Positions 36,692 to 45,794 are shown, counted from the stretch's first letter. The stretch: DNA of 64,000 nt from Burkholderia sp. D-99 (GCF_011605345.1 NZ_JAAOXM010000002.1:1-64000); one strand, 5' to 3'. Program-made: numbers and translations. The notes: generated by a model not told the origin, from the sequence alone.

Positions 36692-36747
36692 GGAAACCGG
36701 GGATCGAGATCGCGACAGGACGATTCTACGGGTATCCGCCCGGTTTT

Positions 36748-37746
36748 CTACCGCGCGGCGGCGCAGGCGGCGCAATGCCCCCCGGCGCCGTCGCAGCCCA
36801 CCTCGTGTGCGTCGGGCGGCGTGGCGCCGCGGGAGAGGATCCTTTCACGCTCGGTGACGCGAAATTCGGTCGGCGACATCAGCATGCGCTGGCGAAACAG
36901 CTTCGCGAGCCGCTCGCCGCTGCCGAACCCGGTGCGGCGCGCGACCTTGTCGGCCGGCAGCGTCGTGTGGACCAGCATGTGGCAGGCGCGCTCGAGCCGC
37001 ACGTGCTGGACGAACGCGGTCGGCGTCACGCCGATCTCCTTCTTGAAGCGCCGCAGGAAATTGCGCTCGCTCATCGCGGCGGCCTGTGCGGCGTTCGCGA
37101 TCGAGATGCGGTTCACGCTCTGCGCGCGCAGCTGCTGCGCCGACATCCGGATCGACGGGCTCGCGCTCAGCTCGCGAAAGGCCCACATCGACTGCGCATA
37201 GCGCTGCTCGACCGGCCGCAGCATGTTGCTGGCGATCTCCTGCGCGGCGCCGTCGCCGAGATCGACGCGGAACATGTCGAGCACGGCGGCGAACACGTCG
37301 GCTTCGCCGGCCTGTAGCTCGACCGTCGTGGCGACCCGGCGCCCGGCCCTGCCGGGCCGCCCTTCGATCGCCGCCGACGGACGCTGCATGGCCGCAAGCG
37401 CGGGCAGGTCCATCGCGTCGACGATCCAGCGCGCATGACGGCGAATGTCGATGAGGCGACGCTGCAATGCGTCATCCCAGTTGACGGCCGCTCGGTCGCC
37501 GTGAAGATGAAAGAACGCGAGCGCGCGGCGGCCGTGCTCGTCGCCGAGCGGATCGGCCGCGATGCTCACGCCGGACGACGATTGCAACAGCCCCCCGCTT
37601 TCGGATACGTACTTCAACTGGTAGTCCGCACTGTATGCGTGCAGGCGATTCGCCAGATTGAAAGCCTCGCCGAGACGCGCGGCCTGGGCCAACGAAAACC
37701 CCGTACTCAAATAGATAACGACCCACCTCTGATCTGCTGCATTCAC
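36748..37746 (-). CDS. AraC-family regulator, GlxA-like
   Basis: A 332-residue protein. The N-terminal 180 residues are a DJ-1/PfpI-type domain (VVIYLSTGFSLAQAARLGEA) lacking an obvious catalytic Cys, as in GlxA-like regulators. The C-terminal AraC domain carries both helix-turn-helices: ISIANAAQAAAMSERNFLRR and KVARRTGFGSGERLAKLFRQ, ending with the MLMSPTEFR anchor. An unusual tail holds three cysteines (GCDGAGGHCAACA). The start is GTG at 37746 with only a weak G-rich site. It lies upstream of the NRAMP gene on the same strand and divergent to the LysR gene. Confidence 0.87.
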   Translation of the reverse strand: MNAADQRWVVIYLSTGFSLAQAARLGEAFNLANRLHAYSADYQLKYVSESGGLLQSSSGVSIAADPLGDEHGRRALAFFHLHGDRAAVNWDDALQRRLIDIRRHARWIVDAMDLPALAAMQRPSAAIEGRPGRAGRRVATTVELQAGEADVFAAVLDMFRVDLGDGAAQEIASNMLRPVEQRYAQSMWAFRELSASPSIRMSAQQLRAQSVNRISIANAAQAAAMSERNFLRRFKKEIGVTPTAFVQHVRLERACHMLVHTTLPADKVARRTGFGSGERLAKLFRQRMLMSPTEFRVTERERILSRGATPPDAHEVGCDGAGGHCAACAAAR

Positions 37747-38190
37747 TGGCCAAGCCCCCGACTCGTTTCGACTTCTTCTAATACCGTCGAACTGTCAGGC
37801 TTATATTTGGTTTGAATGCGTGCGACAGGACGGCTATCCCGAAATATGAAGCGACGGCATCTTAGCCGAACGGGTCGCGGCTTTGGCGCGAAATGGCCGA
37901 CGTGGACAGCATGATGGCGGATTACTACAGGCTGTCAGGGGTTGCTGGCGGGCCTGCACCGAATTGCGCAGGCCGATATCGCGAATTATTGCGATTGTGT
38001 GCGTCGAAATCGGCGCATTTTCATTTCGACGAATAGCGTCGGGCATCCGGATAAATGCACAGCCGAATATCGGCGCAAACGATATCGACACGTATCCAAT
38101 ACCATCGGTCGCCACACTGGAAAGCCCGCGTATCCGTTGCCTGCGCATCCTTTAGAATCGCTCCACCCTTCACCACACCGCCCGCGCCCC
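37747..38190. promoter_or_regulatory. Divergent AraC/LysR intergenic region
   Basis: A 444-bp gap between divergently oriented regulator genes. It must hold both promoters, and its right part (37940-38110) is AT-richer. No binding site could be identified with confidence. Short frames crossing it have no coding character. Confidence 0.45.
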
Positions 38191-39114
38191 GTGCCCGCCG
38201 ATCATCGCCTCGACCTGAACCTGTTTCGCGTGCTCGACGCCGTCTACGTGCATGGCGGCATCGGCGCGGCGGCCCGCGCGCTGCATCTCACGCAGCCGGC
38301 CGTCACGCATGCGCTCAACCGGCTGCGCGCGCATTTCGACGATCCGCTGTTCGTGCGCCAGGGCAACCGCGTTGTCGCAACCGAACGCACGCGTTCGATC
38401 ATCACGGACGTGCAGTTGCACCTGAAGGGCCTGCAAGGCACCGCGCGCGCGCCGTCGGCATTCGATCCCGCGACGCTCGACCTGAGCATCGCGGTCGGCA
38501 TTCGCGACGTGCTCGAATCGATCGCGCTGCCGCGGATCGTCGCCGCGTTCGCCGACGAAGCGCCGGGCCTGCGGCTCGTGAGCCGTCGCATCGCGGTAGC
38601 CGACATCGAACGCGAACTCGCATCGGGCAATCTCGACCTCGTCGTCGATCGCCGCGTGCCGACCGGCCCGCGCATCGCCACCGAACACCTGCTCGACGAT
38701 TCGCTCGTCGTCGCACTGCGCAGCGATCATCCGCTTGCACGCGACCCGCTGCGGCGCGGCGACTATTTCGCGGCGCAGCATGTCGCGGTGTCGTCGCTCG
38801 GCGAGCCGCAATCGCTCGACGTGCTGCTCGGCAACGACGGCCGCTTTCGCGATATCCGGCTCACCTGCCAGCACTATTTCGCCGCATGCCAGATCGCTGC
38901 GACCGGCAACCTGCTGGTCACGCTGCCGTACACGTATGCGTTGCGGATGGCCGCGATGCTACCGATCGTCGTGCGGCCGCTGCCGTTGCGGCTCAAGCCG
39001 TTCCCGCTCCTCGCGTACTGGCACGAATCGCGCGACGCCGACCGCGCGCACCAGTGGGTACGCGAACGCATCGCCGCGCTCGTGCGCAGCAGCGCCGGCG
39101 GCGCCGACGCGTAG
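38191..39114 (+). CDS. LysR-family transcriptional regulator
   Basis: A 307-residue LTTR. The winged helix starts at once (LDLNLFRVLDAVYVHGGIGA) and has the recognition helix in LTQPAVTHALNRLRAHFDDP. The C-terminal effector domain has two lobes typical of the family. The GTG at 38191 is chosen because it places the domain start at residue 5; there is no clear ribosome-binding site, and the frame is open further upstream. It precedes the OsmC gene by 98 nt on the same strand, but the link may be simply positional. Confidence 0.87.
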   Translation: MPADHRLDLNLFRVLDAVYVHGGIGAAARALHLTQPAVTHALNRLRAHFDDPLFVRQGNRVVATERTRSIITDVQLHLKGLQGTARAPSAFDPATLDLSIAVGIRDVLESIALPRIVAAFADEAPGLRLVSRRIAVADIERELASGNLDLVVDRRVPTGPRIATEHLLDDSLVVALRSDHPLARDPLRRGDYFAAQHVAVSSLGEPQSLDVLLGNDGRFRDIRLTCQHYFAACQIAATGNLLVTLPYTYALRMAAMLPIVVRPLPLRLKPFPLLAYWHESRDADRAHQWVRERIAALVRSSAGGADA

Positions 39115-39212
39115 GCGCATCGCGCGCGCCGTTGCGATCGGGGCGGTATGCTGGCGGCTGCACGCCGCCACGCGGCGCCCGCTTCCCTCTTTCCGCTGAC
39201 CGGAGACTTGCC

Positions 39213-39614
39213 ATGTCGCTCATCCATGCCGCCGCCGTCCTCGACGCCGAGGCGCCCGACTACGTCGTCCAGCTGCAGGCCGGCACGCACGCGCTGACCG
39301 GCGACGAAGCACCACGCGAAGGTGGCCAGGATCGCGGGCCGGCGCCTTATGAATTCGTGCTGGCCGGCCTCGCGCAATGCACGGCCGCGACGCTGCGCAT
39401 GTACATGCAGCGCAAGGCGTGGCCGGCTGCGCGCATCGACGTGCGCACCGAGCTGCATGCCGACCGCGAAGGCACGCAGTACGTGCGCCGTGTCGTGACG
39501 CACGACGGCCCGCTCGACGATGCGCAACGCCAGCGCCTCGCCGAAATCTGCGAAAAGACGCCGGTCACGCAGTTCATCAAGCGCGGCACGCGGATCGACA
39601 CGACGTTGAGCTGA
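39213..39614 (+). CDS. OsmC-family peroxiredoxin-like protein
   Basis: A 133-residue OsmC/Ohr fold protein. The N-terminal segment has GPAPYEFVLAGLAQCTAATLRM with the first cysteine at the family position. The usual second cysteine and its surroundings are altered: the C-terminal segment reads RLAEICEKTPVTQF, retaining one cysteine. OsmC proteins reduce organic peroxides with the cysteine pair. The ATG at 39213 follows CGGAGAC. A strong terminator hairpin follows. Confidence 0.87.
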   Translation: MSLIHAAAVLDAEAPDYVVQLQAGTHALTGDEAPREGGQDRGPAPYEFVLAGLAQCTAATLRMYMQRKAWPAARIDVRTELHADREGTQYVRRVVTHDGPLDDAQRQRLAEICEKTPVTQFIKRGTRIDTTLS

Positions 39615-39665
39615 CACGCAACGCATACGACACCCGATCGCCGCGCGAATCGCCGCGCCAAAAGA

Positions 39666-39700
39666 AACGGGGGGCCGCGCACGATGCGCGGCCCCCCGTT
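39666..39700 (-). terminator. Strong terminator between OsmC and Dyp peroxidase genes
   Basis: A perfect 15-bp stem, AACGGGGGGCCGCGC (39666-39680) and its complement at 39686-39700, with a 5-nt loop. On the minus strand it is followed by a T-rich run (reading TTTCTTTT), so it terminates the leftward Dyp peroxidase gene. As the genes converge, it can also act on the OsmC transcript. Confidence 0.85.
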
Positions 39701-39719
39701 CGTCGAACCCGTCAGGCGC

Positions 39720-40601
39720 TTACAGTCCGAGCGCGGACAGGTCGAGCTTGCCGCCGTTCATCGGCGGGCACCAGAAATACGCGCCCGTCAGCGGCCGCGT
39801 GAAGCGGAACAGGCCGTCGACGATCCCGTCTTCCGCGCCGCTCATCCGGCGCATCTGCACGTCGAACGCGCGGAACGAGCAGCCGAACGCAACGAAGTAG
39901 AGGCCCGCGCGGCGCGCGTCCGACCACGGCGACGAACGGCGCAGCATGAACGCTTCGGGCTCGAAGCTTTCCTGCGCGGTGCGCTTCACGTGCGCGAACT
40001 CGGGTGCGTCGTCCAGTTCTTCGTTGTCCGAGCGGCGGCGCCCGATGATGTTGTCCATGTCGCCCGACGGAATGCGCTCCATCTGCTCGAAGTCGTGCAG
40101 CCATTGCTGGACCGCGACGAAGCTCGCACCGTCGAGCCCCGCGCCCTGCCCCGTCACGATCGCCGCGGCCACCGCTTCGTCGCCTTCCGGGTTTTCGGTG
40201 CCGTCCTCGTAGCCGGACAGGTCGCGATCGTTCGAATAGCGGAAACCGTCGACCGCATCCTGCAACGCGAACGCCGGCGCCAGCGCGCGTTCGATCGCCC
40301 GCGCGCGCAGCACGATCTCGCCGCGATCGTCGCCGCGCAGCCAGACCCACACGTCGGCCGGCGTCGCCGGCAGCGCACGATCCTTCACCGCGAACGCCGG
40401 GAATTCCGTCAGGCCCGGCACCGGGTGCCCGAGGTACGCCGCCAGCGCATGCCCGAACCCGGCGACCGTGTCGCGTCCGTCGACGATCTCGCGCAGCGCG
40501 GCCAGCGCCGCCGCCACATTGCCGTCGTTCGACATCGTGAAAGTGAGGTATCGGGCCGCCGTATCGATCGGGGTCAGGATGCCTTGCTGAACGTCGCTCA
40601 T
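39720..40601 (-). CDS. Dyp-type heme peroxidase
   Basis: A 293-residue peroxidase close in length to YfeX-type DyPs. The GxxDG motif is GYEDGTENP, with the catalytic Asp and the following residues. The proximal heme His probably lies in FVAVQQWLHDFEQME. The C-terminal half has the family strand FVAFGCSFRAF. No signal peptide is present, so it is cytoplasmic unless encapsulated; no encapsulin gene is nearby. The ATG at 40601 was chosen from the family start (SDVQQGILTP). Confidence 0.92.
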   Translation of the reverse strand: MSDVQQGILTPIDTAARYLTFTMSNDGNVAAALAALREIVDGRDTVAGFGHALAAYLGHPVPGLTEFPAFAVKDRALPATPADVWVWLRGDDRGEIVLRARAIERALAPAFALQDAVDGFRYSNDRDLSGYEDGTENPEGDEAVAAAIVTGQGAGLDGASFVAVQQWLHDFEQMERIPSGDMDNIIGRRRSDNEELDDAPEFAHVKRTAQESFEPEAFMLRRSSPWSDARRAGLYFVAFGCSFRAFDVQMRRMSGAEDGIVDGLFRFTRPLTGAYFWCPPMNGGKLDLSALGL

Positions 40602-40759
40602 CGTTTCCTCAGGAATGTATCGTGGTGAATCTGCGAGGGCCGCGGCGCGGTGCGCCGCAAACGCTGAAGTGTAATCGATGCGTGTGCCGGCCCATGCGCT
40701 GTCGCACCGTGGAAGGGCCGCAAAGGAAGGGCCGAAACCCGGAATACTAACCGTATCGA

Positions 40760-40815
40760 CGCTGCAACGCCGCATTCGTCAGACGTTGCAGCGCGCCCGG
40801 CACTGCTGATAGAAT
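40760..40815 (+). promoter_or_regulatory. Promoter with overlapping inverted-repeat operator
   Basis: A -35 element TTGCAG (40786-40791) and a -10 element TAGAAT (40810-40815) are separated by 18 bp. The -35 overlaps one arm of a perfect 10-bp inverted repeat, CGCTGCAACG (40760-40769) and CGTTGCAGCG (40784-40793), with 14 bp between arms. It should drive transcription toward the leader ORF at 40869 and the ABC exporter. The regulator is unknown. Confidence 0.6.
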
Positions 40816-40868
40816 CTTTTCACGTCTTTTCGGCGTCCTTTCAACCGTTCACTTCAGGGGAGGTGCAG

Positions 40869-40919
40869 ATGTTCCGAATGCCAGCAACCTTCCCGAACGT
40901 GGTCCCACGGCGCAGCTGA
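40869..40919 (+). CDS. Candidate 16-residue leader peptide
   Basis: A 17-codon ORF, MFRMPATFPNVVPRRS, begins 54 nt downstream of the predicted -10 element, with an unusually strong ribosome-binding sequence, GGGGAGGTG, ending four bases before the ATG. The peptide ends in PRRS. It lies 171 nt upstream of the ABC exporter. Such well-translated short ORFs in leaders commonly act as attenuators, sensing ribosome stalling. No family match is known to me; the coding assignment rests on the SD strength and position. Confidence 0.5.
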   Translation: MFRMPATFPNVVPRRS

Positions 40920-41090
40920 TCCAGCCCGCCGTCCGCGCCGGCTCCCGAGTTTTCCGCTAACCCGTCAGCCGCGCCGTTTCCCGACAGCCCGTTTCGTTTC
41001 GCCGCACGGTTTCCGCGCGGCCCGGCTGTTGCGTTTTCGATGTTCGCCAAACCGGAAAGCCCCGTCGCGCGACGCGCCGGGCAACGATAA

Positions 41091-42953
41091 ATGACCAGAA
41101 AAACCACCCATCAGGGCGGCCAGGCATTCCAGGCCGTCTTCGGCTTCACCTTCCGTTACTGGCGCAAGCAGCCGGCCCGCACCGCCACGGTCGCGAGCCT
41201 CGCGCTGCTCGCCGCGCTCGCCGACGTGCTCACACCGCTGTTCGCCGGCCGCCTCGTCGATGCGCTGTCGACCGGCCTGACCGACCGCGCCGCTGCGTGG
41301 CATGCGGCCCTCGTCGCGTTCGGCACGCTCGCCGCGCTCGGCCTCGGCGCGACGGTGCTGCGGCAAGGCGTCTACCTGAACATCATCACGCTCACGCTGA
41401 AAATGATGAGCGAGATCGCGGCCGCGTCGTTCCATCGCGTGCAGCGCTTCTCGACCGACTGGCACGCGAACAGCTTCGCGGGCTCGACCGTGCGCAAGAT
41501 CACGCGCGGCATCTGGGCGCTCGACCTGCTGAACGACACCGTGCTGATCGCGCTGCTGCCGTCGGTCACGATGCTCGTCGGCGCAACCGTGCTGCTCGGC
41601 ACGCACTGGCCCGTGATGGGGCTCGTCGTCGGCGCGGGTTCGCTGCTGTACATCACGGTGACGGTCGTGGTGTCGCTCGGCATCGTCGCGCCGGCCGCCC
41701 GGCTCGGCAACCTGTGGGATACGCGCATGGGCGGCGCGCTCGCCGATGCCGTGAGCTGCAACGCGGTCGTCAAGGCATTCGGCGCGGAAACACGCGAGGA
41801 AGCGCGGCTCGCCCGCGTGATCGGCAAGTGGCGGCAACGCACGCGCCGCACGTGGGTGCGCGGCACGTTCAACGGCGGGCTGCAGGGTGCGATGCTCGTC
41901 GCGATGCAGGCCGCGATGATCGGCGTCGCGCTGCGGCTGTGGGTGAACGACGAGGCGAGCGTCGGCGACATCGCGTTCGCGCTGACGATGTTCTTCATGC
42001 TGCAGGGCTACCTGCGCGACGTCGGCATGCACATCCGCAACCTGCAGCGCTCGGTGAACGACATGGAAGAACTCGTCGCGCTCGAACGCCAGCCGCTCGG
42101 CATCGACGATCGTCCCGGCGCGCCGGCGATCCGGATCGGGCAAGGCGAGATCCGCTTCGAGCACGTGACGTTCCGCTACGACAACCATCCGGTGCCGCTG
42201 TACGACGATTTCTCGATGCGAATCGCGCCGGGCGAACGCGTGGGCCTCGTCGGCCATTCCGGGTCGGGCAAGACGTCGTTCATCAAGCTGATCCAGCGCC
42301 TGTACGACGTGTCGGGCGGCCGCATCACGATCGACGGCCAGGACATCGCGCGGGTGCGGCAGGATTCGCTGCGCAGCCAGATCGCGATCGTCCAGCAGGA
42401 GCCCGTGCTGTTCCACCGCACGCTCGCGGAGAACATCGCGTATGCGCGCCCCGACGCGAGCCGGGCCGACATCGAGCGCGCCGCGCGGCTTGCCAGCGCG
42501 CACGACTTCATCGCCACGCTGCCGGACGGCTATGACACGCTCGTCGGCGAACGCGGGATCAAGCTGTCGGGTGGCGAACGCCAGCGGGTCGCGATCGCGC
42601 GCGCGTTCCTCGCCGATGCGCCGATCCTGATCCTCGACGAAGCCACGTCGAGCCTCGACAGCGAAAGCGAGCTGCTGATCCAGCAGGCGATGGAGCGGCT
42701 GATGGTCGGCCGCACGACGCTCGTGGTCGCGCACCGGCTGTCGACCGTGCGTGCGCTCGACCGGCTGCTGGTGCTCGAGCGCGGCAAGGTGATCGAGGAA
42801 GGCAGTCACGACGCGCTGATCCGTATCGACGGCGGCATCTATCGCCGGCTGTTCGAGCGGCAGGCGCTGGAGCTCGCGAAGGGGCTCGCCGATTCGCCGC
42901 GGCGCACCGCGGACGACGCCGCCGGGCCGCTCGACGAGCCTGCCGAGGTGTGA
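41091..42953 (+). CDS. ABC exporter, fused membrane and ATPase domains (MsbA/Atm1-like)
   Basis: A 620-residue half-transporter that would work as a homodimer. The N-terminal six-helix domain (about 25-330) precedes the ATPase: Walker A GHSGSGKTS, Q-loop VQQEP, signature LSGGERQR, Walker B ILILDEA and His-switch VVAHRLS. The substrate could be lipid, peptide or drug; the sequence does not tell. The ATG at 41091 immediately follows the stop of a second 16-codon ORF (41040-41090, TAAATG), and it lacks its own good ribosome-binding site. The leader from 40815 is 276 nt long. A strong terminator follows at 43028. Confidence 0.9.
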   Translation: MTRKTTHQGGQAFQAVFGFTFRYWRKQPARTATVASLALLAALADVLTPLFAGRLVDALSTGLTDRAAAWHAALVAFGTLAALGLGATVLRQGVYLNIITLTLKMMSEIAAASFHRVQRFSTDWHANSFAGSTVRKITRGIWALDLLNDTVLIALLPSVTMLVGATVLLGTHWPVMGLVVGAGSLLYITVTVVVSLGIVAPAARLGNLWDTRMGGALADAVSCNAVVKAFGAETREEARLARVIGKWRQRTRRTWVRGTFNGGLQGAMLVAMQAAMIGVALRLWVNDEASVGDIAFALTMFFMLQGYLRDVGMHIRNLQRSVNDMEELVALERQPLGIDDRPGAPAIRIGQGEIRFEHVTFRYDNHPVPLYDDFSMRIAPGERVGLVGHSGSGKTSFIKLIQRLYDVSGGRITIDGQDIARVRQDSLRSQIAIVQQEPVLFHRTLAENIAYARPDASRADIERAARLASAHDFIATLPDGYDTLVGERGIKLSGGERQRVAIARAFLADAPILILDEATSSLDSESELLIQQAMERLMVGRTTLVVAHRLSTVRALDRLLVLERGKVIEEGSHDALIRIDGGIYRRLFERQALELAKGLADSPRRTADDAAGPLDEPAEV

Positions 42954-43027
42954 CGCAAGCGTGTCGCGACGCGCGCTGGCGGTGCGGTCATCACCGCCGG
43001 CGCGCGTCGATAAACGGATCCGGATCG

Positions 43028-43055
43028 AGGCCGTGCCAGGTGCACGGCCTTTTTT
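43028..43055 (+). terminator. Intrinsic terminator after the ABC exporter
   Basis: A perfect 9-bp stem, AGGCCGTGC (43028-43036) and GCACGGCCT (43042-43050), with a 5-nt loop and six T residues from 43050 to 43055. It is 74 nt after the stop of the exporter and before the riboflavin synthase gene at 43161. Confidence 0.9.
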
Positions 43056-43160
43056 ACGTCCGCGCGTCACGCCTGCAGCCCTGACGCTGCGCGGCACGAC
43101 GTGCCCTTTTCCGGTATCCCTTATCATGTCGACCAGGAAATTTGCGACTAGGGATCGATC

Positions 43161-43874
43161 ATGTTTACAGGAATTGTCCAGGGTGTTGCCACCATCAAGA
43201 CCATCGCCGACCACGGGGAACTGAGAACCTTCAGCATCGAATTCCCGGAGCGGTTTACCCACGACATCGAGATCGGCGCCAGCGTCTCGGTCGACGGTGT
43301 CTGCCTGACCGTGACGACCATCCATTCGCCGGAACTGATCGACTTCGACGTGATGCTGCCGAGCCTGAAGATCACCACGCTGGCCGACCTCGCGACGGGT
43401 GCCCACATCAACGTGGAGCGGGCCGCGAAGGACGGCGCGGAGATCGGCGGGCATCCACTGTCCGGCCATGTCGACTTCACCGGGACCATCCGGCACATCG
43501 CGACGTCCGAGCATAACCGGATGGTGCGCATCGGCGTGCCGGACGCATTCAAGCGGTACGTGTTCGCGAAGGGCTATATCGCGATCAACGGCTGCAGCCT
43601 GACGGTGTCCGACGTCAACCGCGACGAAGGCTGGTTCGACGTCTGGCTGATTCCCGAAACGCGACGCGCGACGACCTTCGATGCGAAGGGCGTCAACGAC
43701 ACGGTCAACATCGAGATCGAGCGCAGCACGCAGGTGGTCGTGGACACGATCCGGGAATCGGTCAAGGAAACACTCGGCGAACTGAACGGCGTCGTCACGG
43801 CGTTGCTGGCGGAAAAAGGCATCGATATCGAGGAACTGCTGGCGCGCCATGTCGCGCGGCTGCCGAAGCAGTGA
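43161..43874 (+). CDS. ribE: Riboflavin synthase alpha-chain paralogue
   Basis: A 237-residue lumazine-binding protein with two similar barrels. The N-terminal start MFTGIVQG and VDGVCLTV are in the first half, and HPLSGHVDFTGT and INGCSLTV in the second; these are the dimethyl-ribityllumazine sites of the synthase that forms riboflavin by dismutation. Its C-terminus is about 25 residues longer than E. coli RibC, ending with a helical tail (VVTALLAEKGIDIEELLAR). No other riboflavin gene or FMN riboswitch is near, so it is an orphan copy. It could instead be a flavin-binding lumazine protein. Confidence 0.87.
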   Translation: MFTGIVQGVATIKTIADHGELRTFSIEFPERFTHDIEIGASVSVDGVCLTVTTIHSPELIDFDVMLPSLKITTLADLATGAHINVERAAKDGAEIGGHPLSGHVDFTGTIRHIATSEHNRMVRIGVPDAFKRYVFAKGYIAINGCSLTVSDVNRDEGWFDVWLIPETRRATTFDAKGVNDTVNIEIERSTQVVVDTIRESVKETLGELNGVVTALLAEKGIDIEELLARHVARLPKQ

Positions 43875-43888
43875 CGGATGCCGGCGTG

Positions 43889-44482
43889 CTAGGCCCTGTT
43901 CCACTCGCCCGCGACCGGACACGGATCGGGTTCACCCGATGACATCGACGCCACGATAAAGCGTTCGATGTCGCCCGCCACGTGTTCGGGCGTGCCGTCG
44001 CTCGCGAACCGCCTGCAGTTCAGGCGCATGAAGGCAGGAAACCGATCGCGGATCTTGCGCATTTCGTCGGCTTCATTCGCGTTCAGGTACGGCCGGGACA
44101 TTTGCCGGGCCACGATCCGTTTCGCGCAGCGTTCGAGATCGAACGAAGGCAACAGGAGCGCGGTGAACCGGTCCTCCTCGATGTCACGGCGAAGTGCCGG
44201 ATAAGCCGGCGCGACATCGTCCGGATACAGCATGAACCCGGACGACACCGCACAGATCGCGGGCGCCGGCACGTCGCGCCTGAGTTGCTCGTACAGCCGG
44301 ACGTTGTGCGACGCATACTCGGCATAGCCGCGATCGCGGATGAAATCGGCAATGTTCCCGTGCGCCTCCAGGAAGCATCGGTCCACATCGACGAACCGCC
44401 AGTTCAGGCGCGCCGCGACGATCGCCCCGACCGTGGTCTTGCCGGCGCCGCCCGGCCCGATCAGATGGACCAGCAACGACAC
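43889..44482 (-). CDS. P-loop kinase, shikimate-kinase-like
   Basis: A 197-residue protein with Walker A GPGGAGKTT at residues 9-17 (LIGPGGAGKTTVGAIVAARL) and the following FVDVDRCFLE, which resembles the shikimate/gluconate kinase core. The GG loop of shikimate kinase is replaced by SSGFM. The C-terminal half lacks the lid arginines in their usual setting, so its substrate is unknown. The start is GTG at 44482 with GGGAGAGGG before it. It follows the CLC gene at a distance of 70 nt but is transcribed with it in the same direction; both read leftward. Confidence 0.72.
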   Translation of the reverse strand: MSLLVHLIGPGGAGKTTVGAIVAARLNWRFVDVDRCFLEAHGNIADFIRDRGYAEYASHNVRLYEQLRRDVPAPAICAVSSGFMLYPDDVAPAYPALRRDIEEDRFTALLLPSFDLERCAKRIVARQMSRPYLNANEADEMRKIRDRFPAFMRLNCRRFASDGTPEHVAGDIERFIVASMSSGEPDPCPVAGEWNRA

Positions 44483-44552
44483 GCTCCCTCTCCCGCATCA
44501 CATGCATCCCGCTCCCTGAGCCGCCACGACGAATCTGCTTTGCGCCCCCGTT

Positions 44553-45794
44553 TCATTCGGCTTCTGCCTGCGCGCCCTTCCCCACCGCCACACGCTGCGC
44601 ACGATAAATCCCCGCGTGCCCGGAGAACAGATACGCGACGACACACGCGACGATCGCATACACGCCGATATCCGCGCCGAACAGCTCGATCGCCATGATC
44701 GTCGACGCGATCGGCGTGTTGGCCGCGCCGGCGAACACCGCGACGAAGCCGAGCCCCGCGAGCACGGGCACCGGCAGCGCCAGCACCTGGCCGAGCGCGT
44801 TGCCGAGCGTCGCGCCGATGTAGAACAGCGGCGTCACTTCGCCGCCCTTGAACCCCGACGCGAGCGTGACGACGGTGAACGCGAACTTGCCCGCGAAATC
44901 GTAGAGCGGCAGCGGGCCGTGGAACGCCGCTTCGATCGTCGGGATGCCGAGGCCGAGATACTGCGGCACGTTCAACGCGGTGGCGGCCGCGGCGACCAGC
45001 AGGCCGCCGAGCACCGGCTGCAGCGGCGCATAGCGGACGACGCGGCGGAACCACGCGGTCAGCGCATGCGTCGCAAACGCGAAGAGCCGCCCGACCACGC
45101 CGAACGCCATGCCCGCGACGACCGTCACGGCCAGCCCCGTCGCCGATACGGCCGGCACGAACGGAATCGCATAGGCCGTGTGATGCACGCCCCACGCGCG
45201 GCAGACGACGTCCGCGACGATCGCGGATGCGACACAGGTCAGCAGCGCGTCATAGCGCACGCGCCCGATCGCCAGCACCTCGAGCCCGAACACGGCGCCC
45301 GCGAGCGGCGTGCCGAACACCGATGCGAAACCGGCCGCGATGCCGCCCATCAGCAGCACGCGGCGATGTTCGCGATCGAGACGAAACACGTGCGTGATGC
45401 GATCGGCGAGCGCGCCGCCCATCTGCACGGCCGTGCCCTCGCGGCCGGCCGAGCCGCCGAACAGGTGCGTGACGACGGTCGCGACGAGCACGAGCGGCCC
45501 CATCCGTTTCGGCACGAGCGCCTTCGGGTCGTGAATCTCGTCGATCAGCAGGTTGTTGCCGCGCGCGACGGACTGGCCGAAGCGATGGTAGATCCAGCCG
45601 GTCGCGAAACCGGCCGCCGGCAGCCCCCACAGCAGCCACGGATGCGCAACGCGCGTGCCGGTGGCCCAGTCGAGCGCGATCAGGAACAGGGCGGAAGCCG
45701 TGCCGGCCAGCGCGCCGAGCAGGGCCGAGAGCGCGAGCCAGCGGCACACGTAGCGCACGGTCGCGAGAAGATCGGCAGAAGTCGTGAAGAACAT
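44553..45794 (-). CDS. CLC antiporter, fluoride (CLC-F) subfamily candidate
   Basis: A 413-residue CLC protein with about twelve or more membrane segments. The external-gate motif is GSAGREGTAVQ, in which the Pro of the canonical GREGP is replaced by Thr. The canonical GSGIP chloride-selectivity motif is replaced by ARGNNLLIDEI. The second half has FKGGEVTPLFYIGATLG. These substitutions are those reported for CLC-F fluoride/proton antiporters rather than chloride CLCs. The ATG at 45794 is preceded by a leader carrying a fluoride-riboswitch-like sequence, which strengthens that reading. Ion selectivity remains unproven here. Confidence 0.87.
   Translation of the reverse strand: MFFTTSADLLATVRYVCRWLALSALLGALAGTASALFLIALDWATGTRVAHPWLLWGLPAAGFATGWIYHRFGQSVARGNNLLIDEIHDPKALVPKRMGPLVLVATVVTHLFGGSAGREGTAVQMGGALADRITHVFRLDREHRRVLLMGGIAAGFASVFGTPLAGAVFGLEVLAIGRVRYDALLTCVASAIVADVVCRAWGVHHTAYAIPFVPAVSATGLAVTVVAGMAFGVVGRLFAFATHALTAWFRRVVRYAPLQPVLGGLLVAAAATALNVPQYLGLGIPTIEAAFHGPLPLYDFAGKFAFTVVTLASGFKGGEVTPLFYIGATLGNALGQVLALPVPVLAGLGFVAVFAGAANTPIASTIMAIELFGADIGVYAIVACVVAYLFSGHAGIYRAQRVAVGKGAQAEAE

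Noticed and set aside
41040..41090. Second 16-codon ORF ending next to the ABC exporter start
   Set aside because: Not listed as a gene because it lacks a Shine-Dalgarno sequence; kept only as context for the leader.
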